From Geobacter sp. (lineage in GTDB: Bacteria > Desulfobacterota > Desulfuromonadia > Geobacterales > Geobacteraceae), in the NCBI GenBank assembly GCA_016177775.1, contig JACOUQ010000019.1:1-64000 (forward strand): 64,000 bases of DNA, read 5' to 3'. The translations under genes and the position numbers were made by a program. The number at the start of each line of letters is the position of its first letter. Position 1 is the stretch's first letter. Shown here piece by piece: positions 18,247 to 26,912 of the stretch. Under the pieces are notes generated by a model, which saw only the letters and a list, made by a program, of their open reading frames with translations, had not been told where the DNA came from and searched no databases.

Positions 18247-18513
18247 ATGAACATGGACCTGGAACATAAGGCGCTCATACTCCGGACAATCGGGCATCCG
18301 GTGAGGCTCAGGATCGTGGCCGGGCTGGCCGGTCGCTGCGCCTGCGTGAAGGAGATCTGGGAATGCCTGGAGATGCCGCAGGCCGTGGTCTCACAGCACC
18401 TGAAGGTGCTGAAGGAAAATGGCGTGCTGGTATCCCGGCGGGAGGGGACCAGGGTCTGCTATTCGGTGCGGGACGAGATGCTGAAGGAGGTGGTAAGGGC
18501 GCTGCAACTCTAG
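18247..18513 (+). CDS. ArsR-family winged-helix regulator
   Basis: A protein of 88 residues with the ArsR helix-turn-helix (MPQAVVSQHLKVLKENGVL) and wing (SRREGTRVCYSV). Cysteines at 31, 33 and 40 (GRCACVKEIWEC) sit where ArsR/SmtB sensors carry alpha-3 metal or thiol ligands, so it may sense a metal(loid) or sulfur species. It begins 3 bases after the rhodanese stop; an ATG at 18253 is an alternative start. It probably controls the efflux/sulfur operon whose last gene it is. Confidence 0.88.
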   Translation: MNMDLEHKALILRTIGHPVRLRIVAGLAGRCACVKEIWECLEMPQAVVSQHLKVLKENGVLVSRREGTRVCYSVRDEMLKEVVRALQL

Positions 18514-20204
18514 CTCTGCACCCTGAACGCCGCCATTTCTTGCTCCAGCCGTGCGGTCAGTTCCGCGATTGAGGCGATATCCTCCATGATCTGGCGGGAG
18601 GATTCGGTGTTGTTTTCGATCAGCCCCCCCGTCTCCCTGACGAATGCCGCCACGCCCTCGCCGGTTTTCATCTGCTCCAGCGACGTGGCGCGCAGCCCCT
18701 GCACCTTCTCGTTGTCTTCGTGAACGCTCTGCAGATAGTGATGGTTCCCCCGGGCAAGCTCCTGGATGGATGTGGTGATCTTCTGTGCCAGCTGGCGCAT
18801 CCGCTCCAGGGTGGCGACGATGAGCGTAGTTCCCTTTTCCTGCTCCTGCACGGCCCGGGTCACATGATTGACCCGCGCCAGGTTCTTTTCCGCCTCTTCG
18901 CTGATCAGCCTGCTGCCGGAAGCCTGCTCCTCGGTGGCTGTCGCGATCCGGCGGACCATTTCCGAGGCTTCCCCGGCGCTCTCCTCGATTTTGCGCAGAG
19001 CTTCACCGGCAGTATTGGTGATCTTTACGCCGTTTTCCACCCGCTCCCTTTCCTTTGCCACGGCCCGTTGAACAGCAACGGTTTCCGTGCGGATGTTGTT
19101 CACCAGCTCGGAAATCTCCTTGGTGGAAGCCGCTGTCCGGTCGGCCAGCTGGCGCACCTCGCCGGAGACCACCGAGAATGCCTTGCCCCGCTCGCCGGCC
19201 TGGGCGGCGATGATGGAGGCGTTAAGCGACAGGAGGTTGGTCTGTTGCACCACCTCCTGGATGATATCCAGAAACTCCCCCACCTTGGCGGAATGGGCAG
19301 CCAGCCTGTTAATAGCGTCGAATGACTCCCTGCTCGTTTCCTCTATCTCCCCCATAGTCTTCAGGGTGGCATCCATCGCCTTCATCCCCTCCTGTGCCTG
19401 GCTGCGCACCTTTTCCGAGGAGTCGGCGGTCTTCTGGGCGTAATCACGCACGCTGGCAATGGCCGCGGTTATCTGGCCGATGGATGACGAGGTCTGCTCG
19501 GTTGAGGCGGCCAGTCCCTCGACGTTGCCGGCGGTCTCCTTGAGGCTTGCGACCATCTCCTCGATGGAGGCGGAGGTCTCCATGACGGTTTCGCCGTACT
19601 GATTCATGTTGGCGGCAATGGCATCGGTGGTGGCGCTCATCTCCGATGATATCGACGCGCGCTTTTCGGTCCGCGTCGCGATCTCTTCGACCTCGGAGAG
19701 GATGCCGGCGAAGGCGGCGTTCATCGCCTCAACCGCTGAGAGGCTTTTTCTGACCTCCGCCACCTGGTGCTCGTTGCCGCTGACCATGCCGCGCGACGCT
19801 TCGGTGAGTTGCCGGTAGAGCGGGGTGATGGCGCCGGTAACCGAGGTGACATTGTCCACCATGGAAAGCACGCGGCTGATGAGGGCGTCGTGGCACTCCA
19901 TGAGGGTCCGCAGCTCGTCCTTTCCCATGCCGAATTCGGCCAGACATGCCTCCGCGCCCGCTATCCGGCCGAGTGCCTCCCACTGCCGCTCCAGATAAAG
20001 CTTCAGGACCTGCTTGATGACATAGTAGCAGAAGGTGCCCACCAGAAAGCCGGCGGTGAGGCAGCCGACCGCGTACAACGGATTGAAGGCCGCTTTCCCG
20101 AAGAACATCCAGGAATAAAAGGGGAACACGGCCCCCATTAGCAGGCCGAAACAGGTCATGAATATGAAGGTGCTGCGCAGGGAGGAGAGCTGTTTTCTGA
20201 ACAT
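18510..20204 (-). CDS. Methyl-accepting chemotaxis protein
   Basis: A protein of 564 residues with two adjacent N-terminal transmembrane helices (about 10-32 and 42-62) and almost no periplasmic domain. It has a long coiled-coil signalling region and the highly conserved MCP tip (about 320-350: FLDIIQEVVQQTNLLSLNAS). It should relay a membrane or cytoplasmic signal to CheA. The ATG at 20204 is preferred over the TTG at 20210 because GAGGC is correctly spaced from it. It converges on the ArsR gene with a four-base overlap. Confidence 0.93.
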   Translation of the reverse strand: MFRKQLSSLRSTFIFMTCFGLLMGAVFPFYSWMFFGKAAFNPLYAVGCLTAGFLVGTFCYYVIKQVLKLYLERQWEALGRIAGAEACLAEFGMGKDELRTLMECHDALISRVLSMVDNVTSVTGAITPLYRQLTEASRGMVSGNEHQVAEVRKSLSAVEAMNAAFAGILSEVEEIATRTEKRASISSEMSATTDAIAANMNQYGETVMETSASIEEMVASLKETAGNVEGLAASTEQTSSSIGQITAAIASVRDYAQKTADSSEKVRSQAQEGMKAMDATLKTMGEIEETSRESFDAINRLAAHSAKVGEFLDIIQEVVQQTNLLSLNASIIAAQAGERGKAFSVVSGEVRQLADRTAASTKEISELVNNIRTETVAVQRAVAKERERVENGVKITNTAGEALRKIEESAGEASEMVRRIATATEEQASGSRLISEEAEKNLARVNHVTRAVQEQEKGTTLIVATLERMRQLAQKITTSIQELARGNHHYLQSVHEDNEKVQGLRATSLEQMKTGEGVAAFVRETGGLIENNTESSRQIMEDIASIAELTARLEQEMAAFRVQS

Positions 20205-20330
20205 CGGCAAGCCTCTTATATATTCAAAAAATAATATGTTTATTCTCTTTTAGCACACCGCATCCTATTGTAACAACTGTTTTTTCTGCTAAACCTTTAG
20301 GTACAACTTCCTTCTCGTAACGGAGGTCGC

Positions 20331-21092
20331 ATGACTGTCTTCAACAACTTTTCCGAGGCGTACGACCTGATGTTCCCCTGGGAGGGGCGGATGGCCGCGG
20401 AGAGCGAATTCTTCGAGGCCCTGTTCAGCCGCTACCGCGTGCGGCGGGTCCTGGACTGCGCCTGCGGCACCGGGATGCATCCGGTACTCTTTGCCCGGAT
20501 GGGCCACGAATCCTACGGCTCGGACCTTTCGCCGCGGATGATTGAAACCGCCATGGAAAACGCCATGCAGAGCGGAGTAACCATCAACCTCCGCGTTTCG
20601 TCCTTTACCGAACTTACCGATAATTTCAAGCCGGACGAGCGGTTCGACGCCGTGGTGAACCTGGGCAATTCCCTCACCCTGGCGCCGACAGACCAGGACG
20701 TGGAAAAGGCGGTGCGACAGATGTTCGAGGTGCTCAATCCCGGCGGGATTTGCGTCATCAACATCTTCAACTGGGACAAGCTGGCGCGGGAGAAGCTCCG
20801 GATCATGCCGGCATCGATTGCGCAAAGCGAGGGGCGTGACCTCACCTTTCTCAGGGTATTTCACCATCTCGGGGATATCATCCAGCTCAATATCGTCGTG
20901 GTCACCAGGGAGGGGGATGCGGTCGACACGCAGATACTGCGGGCGGAACAGCGGCCGATCGGTCACGCGACCATTCTTGGCTACCTCAAGAAGGCCGGCT
21001 TTCGCAACTGGTTCAGCTACAACGGTTACTCCCTCGGTCCTTTCGATCCTCTCAATTCGGATGCTCTGCTCCTGATCGCGGAAAAGCCCTGA
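20331..21092 (+). CDS. Class I SAM-dependent methyltransferase
   Basis: A protein of 253 residues. It has the methyltransferase-fold motifs VLDCACGTGMHPVLFARMG (motif I, about 40-58), GSDLSPRMIE (motif II), DAVVNLGNSLTL (motif IV) and LNPGGICVINIF (motif VI). The length and N-terminus are somewhat like glycine/sarcosine N-methyltransferases, but this is not enough to name a substrate. A GGAGG site precedes the ATG. It stands alone between the chemoreceptor and the pilin-like gene. Confidence 0.85.
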   Translation: MTVFNNFSEAYDLMFPWEGRMAAESEFFEALFSRYRVRRVLDCACGTGMHPVLFARMGHESYGSDLSPRMIETAMENAMQSGVTINLRVSSFTELTDNFKPDERFDAVVNLGNSLTLAPTDQDVEKAVRQMFEVLNPGGICVINIFNWDKLAREKLRIMPASIAQSEGRDLTFLRVFHHLGDIIQLNIVVVTREGDAVDTQILRAEQRPIGHATILGYLKKAGFRNWFSYNGYSLGPFDPLNSDALLLIAEKP

Positions 21093-21251
21093 TCTGTTAC
21101 GAATAATCCGACAGCCGCCGCGTTTTGTCAGTGTTCCTTTTTGTGAAAGTTAAGCTGGAAACTTGAGCTTGTAAATTTTTAATATAAAATTACAGAACGA
21201 ACTCCGCGTCTATTTCTGGGTTAGTGTGAAGTGCAAGGAAAAGGAGCGACC

Positions 21252-22388
21252 ATGAACCGTTCAACTGGGCATCATGGCGGTGACAAGATCAATAAACGCG
21301 GCCAAACCCTGATAGAATACGCGCTGCTGTTGGCTCTCGGCAGTATTGTAGTTATAGCCATGATAAAAGGGGTCGGGCAGTCGACCAGCAATGCCTACAG
21401 TACTGTAACAAGCACCATGGGCGACTCCGATGGCGGTGATGGTGGAGCAGGTGGTGGCGCTGGCGGTGGAGCAGGTGGTGGCGCTGGCGGCGGCGCTGGC
21501 GGTGGCGCTGGCGGTGGCGCTGGCGGTGGAGCTGGCGGTGGAGCTGGCGGTGGAGCTGGCGGTGGAGCTGGCGGTGGAGCTGGCGGTGGAGCTGGCGGTG
21601 GAGCTGGCGGTGGTGCTGGCGGTGGTGCCGGCGGTGGTGCCGGTGGTGGTGCCGGCGGTGGTGCCGGCGGTGGTGCCGGCGGTGGTGCCGGTGGTGGTGC
21701 TGGCGGCGGTGCTGGCGGCGGTGCTGGCGGTGCCGGCGGTGCCGGTGGCGGTGGTGGTGGCGTAGGTGGCGGCGCAGGGCTTGCTGGCGGCGGCTGGTCT
21801 GGAGGGGAGGGGAACAGGAGCAGTGCGATGGGGCCAGGTGTGGCTTACATGCGTCCCGGGGGAGCGGCCGGTCCAGGGGGTGGAAGCCCGCAGGGGGGAG
21901 GAACAGGGGAAGGCGGGGCCTCGCGGCGCGAATCCACCGTGAAGCGGTTTCTTTCCTACCTTGGTTCCGATGCAATGATAACGGGAAGGGCTGAGGATGT
22001 TGCCCCGCCGGATGAGCAACATCGCGAGGAGAGGCACATCCTGGTAAAAAGAGGGATGTGGAGTCTGCTGGTTTTCTGCATCATAAGCGTTATTGCCAGC
22101 GTCATCGGCCATTCGGTAAGCAAGAGATATTTCCTGGTCTCCGTGATATTGGCGTTTTCGATGTCCATTTCCTACCTGGTCCTGGTAATGGCTGATCAGG
22201 GAGTGCAGGAGCCGCTATTCCTGATTGCTCTGGATATCACCAGAGGGGTGATTGCCTTTGGCATATCACTGATCGTCGGATTACCATTCCTATTCCTTCG
22301 CAAGAGGGCGGAAAAAGCGGCACATGATGAGCTGATCAAAAAGTTGGGAGAGGAAACCGGTTCATCATCCCCTCCGGCAGCTGAATGA
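21252..22388 (+). CDS. Flp-prepilin-like protein with a Gly/Ala repeat stalk and multi-span C-terminus
   Basis: A protein of 378 residues in three parts. The N-terminus has a type IVb (Flp) prepilin signature: Gly17 followed by QTLIEY, placing Glu at +5 and Tyr at +6, and then a hydrophobic helix LLLALGSIVVIAMI. Residues about 57-175 are a near-perfect run of Gly-Gly-Gly-Ala tetrads encoded by a 12 bp minisatellite. The C-terminus (about 261-350) has three strong hydrophobic segments and a charged tail. I do not recognise this combination. It overlaps the following HD-GYP frame region and starts after an AAGGAG site. It may be a membrane-anchored, pilin-derived protein; no tad genes are in the window. 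Confidence 0.8.
   Translation: MNRSTGHHGGDKINKRGQTLIEYALLLALGSIVVIAMIKGVGQSTSNAYSTVTSTMGDSDGGDGGAGGGAGGGAGGGAGGGAGGGAGGGAGGGAGGGAGGGAGGGAGGGAGGGAGGGAGGGAGGGAGGGAGGGAGGGAGGGAGGGAGGGAGGGAGGGAGGAGGAGGGGGGVGGGAGLAGGGWSGGEGNRSSAMGPGVAYMRPGGAAGPGGGSPQGGGTGEGGASRRESTVKRFLSYLGSDAMITGRAEDVAPPDEQHREERHILVKRGMWSLLVFCIISVIASVIGHSVSKRYFLVSVILAFSMSISYLVLVMADQGVQEPLFLIALDITRGVIAFGISLIVGLPFLFLRKRAEKAAHDELIKKLGEETGSSSPPAAE
21441..21728. repeat. 12 bp minisatellite encoding Gly-Gly-Gly-Ala
   Basis: About 24 tandem copies of a 12 bp unit (GCTGGCGGTGGA and variants). Synonymous variants occur in blocks: a run with GGA, then a run with GGT and GCC, then mixed. This indicates local duplication of units, so copy number is likely to vary between strains. 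Confidence 0.92.
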
Positions 22389-22432
22389 ACTCAAGACGCT
22401 TGCCTGCGGGCAAGCAGCCCAAAGAGGATCGA

Positions 22433-24115
22433 ATGGCGACAGTAAAGAAAATACCATCCTCAAAATCCGGCTCATCTGGCGCGGTCGTGCCAACCACCCT
22501 TCGCGATCGGTCTTCTCAGCCTGGTGAAGACGCGAAGGTCATGGTGGAGTTGCTGAAACTTGCAGGAGCCATGAACGCGACCATGGACCAGGAAGAGGTC
22601 CTCAGGGAGACGGTGGCAATGCTCGGCAATGTTACCGGTGGAATGTGCCTGGGATTGCTCTGGGATGGCAAGCTTGGGGAATTCGTTCCATCCTGCCAGG
22701 TTGGACTCTCTCCCGCGGCGCTTGAAGCCTTCGTGAAAACCAGGTTTACCGAAGGGGCTTTCCCGTTTATCGACCTACTGCTGGAAAGCAAGCACCCCCT
22801 TGTTATTGATACTGCTGTCGACGGGGGATCGTTCCCCGTATGGCTCCATGATATCATGCGGATTAAGCAGCTCCTGGCCGTCCCTGTTCAGCGGCGGGGT
22901 GTTGTTGGGGGGATTTTCCTCATAGGCAGGGGAGGGGGCGCAAGTTACTCCCGGCAGGTGATCGATTTCGTGGAGGGTGTGGCCAACCTGGTTGCGGTAT
23001 CCCTGGATAATATAGGACTTTACGAGGACTCGATGGGGCAGTCCATCGACCTGGCCAAGAAGATGGAAACCATTACAGTCATGCACGAAATTGACCGGCA
23101 CATCCTGTCGACCCTTTCCAGGAACGAGATTCTCGATGCCGTAACAGCCAACGTGCAGCGGGTCATTCCCTACGACTCCCTCAGCATAGCCCTGTTCGAT
23201 CAGGTGCAAAACACTTTTGTCATAGCGGCCACTGCCGGAGAAACCGTCGACGGGTTGACGCGCGGCGCAATTCTGCCGGCATCAGGCTCCCTGTTCGAAC
23301 AGGTTCTGAAAACAAAACGGCCGATAATTTCCGCGGATATGATGCTGGAGAAAAAGATCCGCCTGATTGCGGCTCCCTTTATCCGGGAAGGGGTACGCTC
23401 GGTCCTTTCGGTTCCCCTGGTCACGGGAGACTCGGTTGTCGGGACAATGAATTTTGCTGGCAAGCGTGTGGGGGCCTATGGTACCGATGATATGGCCAAT
23501 GCCGCCAAGCTCGCGGCGCAAGTGGCGGTGGCCCTGGAAAATGCCAGGCTTTTCAACGAATTGCAGGACCTGTTTTTCAGTGCGGTTGAATCCCTGGTGT
23601 CGGCAATCGATGCCAAATCGTCATGGACCAAGGGCCACTCGGAGAGGGTCAAAGGGTATGCCGTTGCCATAGGCTCGACCATGGGGCTGGCGCGTGGAGA
23701 AATCGAGCGTCTCAAGCTTGCCTCGACCCTGCACGATATTGGCAAGATCGGCATCTACGAAGAGATACTGGAGAAACCTGAGCCGCTTACAGATCAGGAG
23801 TTTGCCCTCCTCAAGGGGCATCCGGATAAAGGGGCCGGAATCCTGAGTGCAGTCAAGCAATTCAGTGGGCTGATCCCGGCGGTGAGGCATCATCACGAAC
23901 GGTACGACGGTAACGGCTATCCCCATGGACTCGCCGGCGAGAGCATTCCGCTGGATGCGCGCATCCTCTGTGTTGCCGATTCCTTTGACGCCATGACCTC
24001 GGACCGCCCCTATCGGCAAGGGCTCTCCCGACGCAAGGCAGTGGACGAATTGAAGAAGAAAGCCGGCACGCAGTTCGATCCCGTGGTTGTTCAGGCCTTT
24101 CTCAAGAGCTTTTGA
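22433..24115 (+). CDS. GAF-GAF-HD-GYP cyclic-di-GMP phosphodiesterase
   Basis: A protein of 560 residues with two GAF domains (about 35-190 and 215-370) and a C-terminal HD-GYP domain. The HD motif is HDIGKIGI near residue 434 and the HHERYDGNGYP motif is near 485, so the catalytic signature is intact. It should hydrolyse c-di-GMP under control of a GAF ligand. The ATG at 22433 is chosen because GAGG lies six bases before it; an ATG at 22385 overlapping the upstream stop (ATGA) has no ribosome site. The close spacing suggests co-expression with the pilin-like protein. Confidence 0.92.
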   Translation: MATVKKIPSSKSGSSGAVVPTTLRDRSSQPGEDAKVMVELLKLAGAMNATMDQEEVLRETVAMLGNVTGGMCLGLLWDGKLGEFVPSCQVGLSPAALEAFVKTRFTEGAFPFIDLLLESKHPLVIDTAVDGGSFPVWLHDIMRIKQLLAVPVQRRGVVGGIFLIGRGGGASYSRQVIDFVEGVANLVAVSLDNIGLYEDSMGQSIDLAKKMETITVMHEIDRHILSTLSRNEILDAVTANVQRVIPYDSLSIALFDQVQNTFVIAATAGETVDGLTRGAILPASGSLFEQVLKTKRPIISADMMLEKKIRLIAAPFIREGVRSVLSVPLVTGDSVVGTMNFAGKRVGAYGTDDMANAAKLAAQVAVALENARLFNELQDLFFSAVESLVSAIDAKSSWTKGHSERVKGYAVAIGSTMGLARGEIERLKLASTLHDIGKIGIYEEILEKPEPLTDQEFALLKGHPDKGAGILSAVKQFSGLIPAVRHHHERYDGNGYPHGLAGESIPLDARILCVADSFDAMTSDRPYRQGLSRRKAVDELKKKAGTQFDPVVVQAFLKSF

Positions 24116-24126
24116 GCATAATTGAT

Positions 24127-24156
24127 TTGAAATGCGACGGAACGAAGGGCTATAAT
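24127..24156 (+). promoter_or_regulatory. Sigma-70 type promoter of engB
   Basis: TTGAAA (24127-24132) and TATAAT (24151-24156) are separated by 18 bases, about 30 bases before the start of engB. Confidence 0.65.
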
Positions 24157-24185
24157 GCCCACCATTTCGTGAAAGGGTGGTGCCC

Positions 24186-24785
24186 GTGCTCATCAAATCC
24201 GTCGAATTCGTGAAAAGTGCCACAAAGCCTGCCCATTACCCGGACGGAGATCTTCCGGAGATTGCCTTTGCCGGCCGCTCCAATGTTGGCAAGTCGTCAC
24301 TCATAAACGTGCTTGTGAACCGGAAAAGTCTGGTGCGCACCAGCTCCACCCCCGGCCGCACTCAACTTATCAACTTCTTCGTGGCGAACGACAATTTCAT
24401 GCTCGTCGACCTCCCCGGTTACGGTTTTGCCAAGGTCCCGCTGGCTGTGAAAAAGGAGTGGGGCCCCATGATTGAGACCTACCTGCGGAAGCGCACCAGC
24501 CTGCGGGGGGTTGTGCTGATCCTGGATATTCGGCGCATACCAAACAACGAGGATGTCCAGTTACTCGCATGGCTCCGTTCGTACGGCATATCGCCGGTCC
24601 TTGTGGTAACCAAGTGCGACAAGGTTTCAAAGCTCGAGCGGGCCAAACAGACCGGCCTGATAGCCGAAACACTCGGCGTGGACAAGGGGGAGCTGACATT
24701 TTTTTCCGCCCATACTCGCGAGGGGGTGGATGGCGTTTGGGCGCGGATTGACAGGCTGCTTTCCCCAGCGACGGAAGAAGGGTGA
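24186..24785 (+). CDS. engB: Ribosome biogenesis GTPase EngB (YsxC/YihA)
   Basis: A protein of 199 residues. G1 is GRSNVGKSS (about 30-38), G2 is [10 protein letters not shown]3 is DLPGYG and G4 is TKCDK. It acts in 50S ribosomal subunit assembly. The GTG at 24186 ([12 protein letters not shown]) is chosen because the family normally starts here and AGGG lies eight bases upstream; the GTG at 24177 is possible. Confidence 0.95.
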   Translation: MLIKSVEFVKSATKPAHYPDGDLPEIAFAGRSNVGKSSLINVLVNRKSLVRTSSTPGRTQLINFFVANDNFMLVDLPGYGFAKVPLAVKKEWGPMIETYLRKRTSLRGVVLILDIRRIPNNEDVQLLAWLRSYGISPVLVVTKCDKVSKLERAKQTGLIAETLGVDKGELTFFSAHTREGVDGVWARIDRLLSPATEEG

Positions 24786-24814
24786 GGCGGGGCGGAGAAG
24801 CGGCAATATTACGT

Positions 24815-24843
24815 TTGACTTTGTTTCACCGCTCTGCTAGAAG
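24815..24843 (+). promoter_or_regulatory. Promoter of the cobalamin operon
   Basis: TTGACT (24815-24820) and TAGAAG (24838-24843) have a 17-base spacer. They lie just before the cobalamin riboswitch, so transcription would start near 24850. Confidence 0.6.
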
Positions 24844-24869
24844 TTTACCCACAATCGAATAGTTACAAA

Positions 24870-25027
24870 TCGACCAGGTGCTCTGAGAAGAGATAATAGG
24901 GAAGGGGGTGCGATTCCCCCGCTGTCCCGCAACTGTGATCGGCGATGAAAGCCGCAAGTAAAGCCACTGAACCATCGGGAAGGCGCGGCGAGTAAGATGA
25001 CCCGAAAGTCAGGAAACCTGCCTGGGC
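24870..25027 (+). promoter_or_regulatory. Cobalamin riboswitch (aptamer)
   Basis: The sequence has the family hallmarks in order: AGGTGCTC near 24874, a GGGAAGGGGGTG/CCCCCGCTGTCCCGCAACTG module, the highly conserved AAGCCACTGA near 24961 and the 3' box GAAAGTCAGGAAACCTGCC ending near 25023. It binds adenosylcobalamin and should switch off expression of cobU and the genes behind it when cobalamin is abundant. Confidence 0.95.
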
Positions 25028-25093
25028 GATAGCAGCAAGGAACCTCCGAAGGAGAGGGGCCGAAGCCCGTATTGCATCATTCAACAGGTTTTG

Positions 25094-25131
25094 AACCCCG
25101 CTCTCCGTTTTCGGAGGCGGGGTTTTGTTTT
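25094..25131 (+). terminator. Riboswitch expression platform: terminator directly before cobU
   Basis: CCCCGCTCTCCG (25096-25107) pairs with CGGAGGCGGGG (25112-25122) and is followed by TTTTGTTTT, ending at the cobU ATG. The segment GGAGAGGGG at 25051-25059 is complementary to the left arm and could form the antiterminator. The right arm contains the only Shine-Dalgarno-like GGAGG, so the hairpin may also hide the ribosome site. Confidence 0.85.
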
Positions 25132-25653
25132 ATGTCCAAAGTGATCTTCATAACCGGCGGGGCGCGGAGCGGCAAGAGCCGGCTGGCCGAGGAACTGGCA
25201 TTGAGCTACGGTGCGCCGCTCGGCTACGTTGCCACCGGCAGCGCCGGGGACGGCGAGATGGCGGAGCGGATCGCCCGTCACCGGGCGCGGCGAGGCTCAG
25301 ACTGGCAGACCATGGAGGAGCCGCTGGCGCTGCAGGAGGTCATTACCGGGCATGACGGCTATTTCAATCTCATGCTGGTGGACTGCATCACTCTCTGGCT
25401 CACTAATCTCCTGCTCCAACGAGAGGACGCGTCAGGGGCGCTGGCGGCGGTCAGGAGCCTGACGGAATCCTTCTCCTCGCTCGTTACTCCGCTAATCCTG
25501 GTTTCCAATGAGGTAGGGATGGGAATTGTGCCGGATAACCGCCTGGCCAGAACCTTCCGCGACCTGGCTGGCGAGGCGAACGAGCTGCTGGCCAAGGCGG
25601 CGGACGAGGTGTATGTGTTGTTCTCGGGGATGCCTCTGAAACTGAAAGGATGA
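25132..25653 (+). CDS. cobU: Adenosylcobinamide kinase / adenosylcobinamide-phosphate guanylyltransferase
   Basis: A protein of 173 residues with the P-loop GGARSGKSR (8-16), RHRARRG containing the guanylylated His region, and DCITLWLTNLL. It phosphorylates adenosylcobinamide and activates it with GTP for lower-ligand attachment. It is the first gene after the cobalamin riboswitch, and its ATG abuts the terminator hairpin. The spacing from GGAGG (about 15 bases) is longer than usual, so translation may be weak or regulated. Confidence 0.96.
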   Translation: MSKVIFITGGARSGKSRLAEELALSYGAPLGYVATGSAGDGEMAERIARHRARRGSDWQTMEEPLALQEVITGHDGYFNLMLVDCITLWLTNLLLQREDASGALAAVRSLTESFSSLVTPLILVSNEVGMGIVPDNRLARTFRDLAGEANELLAKAADEVYVLFSGMPLKLKG

Positions 25654-25663
25654 AAATCTTTTT

Positions 25664-25745
25664 CACCACGGAGACACGGAGGCACGGAGAAAGGCAAGTA
25701 CCATGTGAATCTGGATTTTCTCCGTGTCTCTGTGTCTCCGTGGTG
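25664..25745. repeat. Dispersed palindromic repeat, 'CCACAGAG' family (copy 2)
   Basis: 82 bp between cobU and cobT. The ends are inverted: CACCACGGAGACACGGAGGC on the left and the complement of this on the right, ending TCTCCGTGGTG. The arms are about 30 bases with few mismatches and a loop of about 25 bases. Confidence 0.9.
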
Positions 25746-25786
25746 GATATTCTGTTTTTCGATTTATCTCATAAAGGAAGTTATCC

Positions 25787-26845
25787 ATGGACCTGCTCAA
25801 CGAAACCCTCGCCAAGATCCAACCGGTCAACCCTGACTGTCTTGCCCAGGCCCAGGCGGCTCTGGATAACAAAACCAAGCCACTCGGCTCCCTGGGGCGG
25901 CTGGAGGAGTTCGGCCGGCGCTTTGCCGCCATCAGCGGGAACCTGTCGCCCGATACGGAGAAAAAAGTGATCTTCACCTTTGCCGGCGACCACGGCATTG
26001 TGGAGGAGGGGATTTCCGCCTTTCCCAAGGAGGTGACTCCCCAGATGGTCTTCAATTTCCTCCGGGGAGGGGCCGGGGTCAATGTGCTGGCCCGCCACAG
26101 CGGGGCGGAGGTGCGAGTGGTGGACGTGGGGGTCGACTACGACTTCGATCCCCAGCCGGGGCTCATTGTTCGGAAGGTGGCGAAAGGGACGAAGAATTTC
26201 GTCCAAGGGCCGGCCATGACCCGCGAGGAGGCGATAGCCGCCATGGAGGTGGGTATTTCCCTCGCATTCGAGGCCAAGGCCGAAGGAGTTGCCATGGTCG
26301 GCACCGGCGAGATGGGGATCGGTAATACAACCCCATCTTCGGCCATTATTTCAGCCATCTCCGGCAAGAGCGTGCGGGAGGTGACCCATCGCGGCACCGG
26401 CATCAACGATGCGGCCCTGGAGCACAAGGTCCGGGTGATCGAGGAAGGGCTCCGGATCAACAGTCCCGACCCGAATGACCCGCTGGATGTGCTGGCCAAG
26501 GTGGGGGGGCTTGAGATCGCCGGCATTGCCGGGCTTGTATTGGGCGCCGCCGCCAACAGTATGCCGGTGGTTGTGGACGGCTTCATCTCCACTGCAGGGG
26601 CGCTCATCGCGTCGGAGCTGCATCCCCACGCACGCGACTACATCTTCGCCGCCCACCAGTCGGTGGAGATCGGCCATCGCTTCATGCTGGAACGGATTGG
26701 CCTGGTGCCGATTCTCGACCTGCAACTGCGGCTCGGCGAGGGGACCGGCGCGGCCTTGGCCATGGGGTTGATCGAGGCCGGGGTGAAGATCCTCAAGGAA
26801 ATGGCCACGTTCACCGAAGCGGGCGTGGCGGAGGGGGAATACTGA
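25787..26845 (+). CDS. cobT: Nicotinate-nucleotide--dimethylbenzimidazole phosphoribosyltransferase
   Basis: A protein of 352 residues, the usual CobT length. It has the N-terminal [38 protein letters not shown] and the C-terminal [15 protein letters not shown] motif with the catalytic Glu region. It activates a benzimidazole base to its alpha-ribotide. With bzaF nearby, the natural base may be 5-hydroxybenzimidazole. An AAAGGAAG site lies upstream. Confidence 0.97.
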   Translation: MDLLNETLAKIQPVNPDCLAQAQAALDNKTKPLGSLGRLEEFGRRFAAISGNLSPDTEKKVIFTFAGDHGIVEEGISAFPKEVTPQMVFNFLRGGAGVNVLARHSGAEVRVVDVGVDYDFDPQPGLIVRKVAKGTKNFVQGPAMTREEAIAAMEVGISLAFEAKAEGVAMVGTGEMGIGNTTPSSAIISAISGKSVREVTHRGTGINDAALEHKVRVIEEGLRINSPDPNDPLDVLAKVGGLEIAGIAGLVLGAAANSMPVVVDGFISTAGALIASELHPHARDYIFAAHQSVEIGHRFMLERIGLVPILDLQLRLGEGTGAALAMGLIEAGVKILKEMATFTEAGVAEGEY

Positions 26846-26846
26846 T

Positions 26847-26904
26847 GTAGGGGCGCACCTGTGAGTGCGCCCTGATGCGGGCAGACACATGGGTCTGCCC
26901 CTAC
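26847..26904. repeat. Dispersed palindromic repeat, 'GTAGGGGCG' family
   Basis: The 58 bp between cobT and cobS have outer arms GTAGGGGC (26847) and GCCCCTAC (26897-26904). Inside are two smaller hairpins, GCGCAC/GTGCGC and GGGCAGAC/GTCTGCCC. The right end lies nine bases before the cobS start. Confidence 0.88.
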
Positions 26905-26912
26905 GGGAAATC

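Noticed and set aside
21261-22112. Thr/Ser/Ala-rich frame antisense to the Gly-rich gene
   Set aside because: It is the mirror of the GGGA minisatellite and has no ribosome site or domain of its own.
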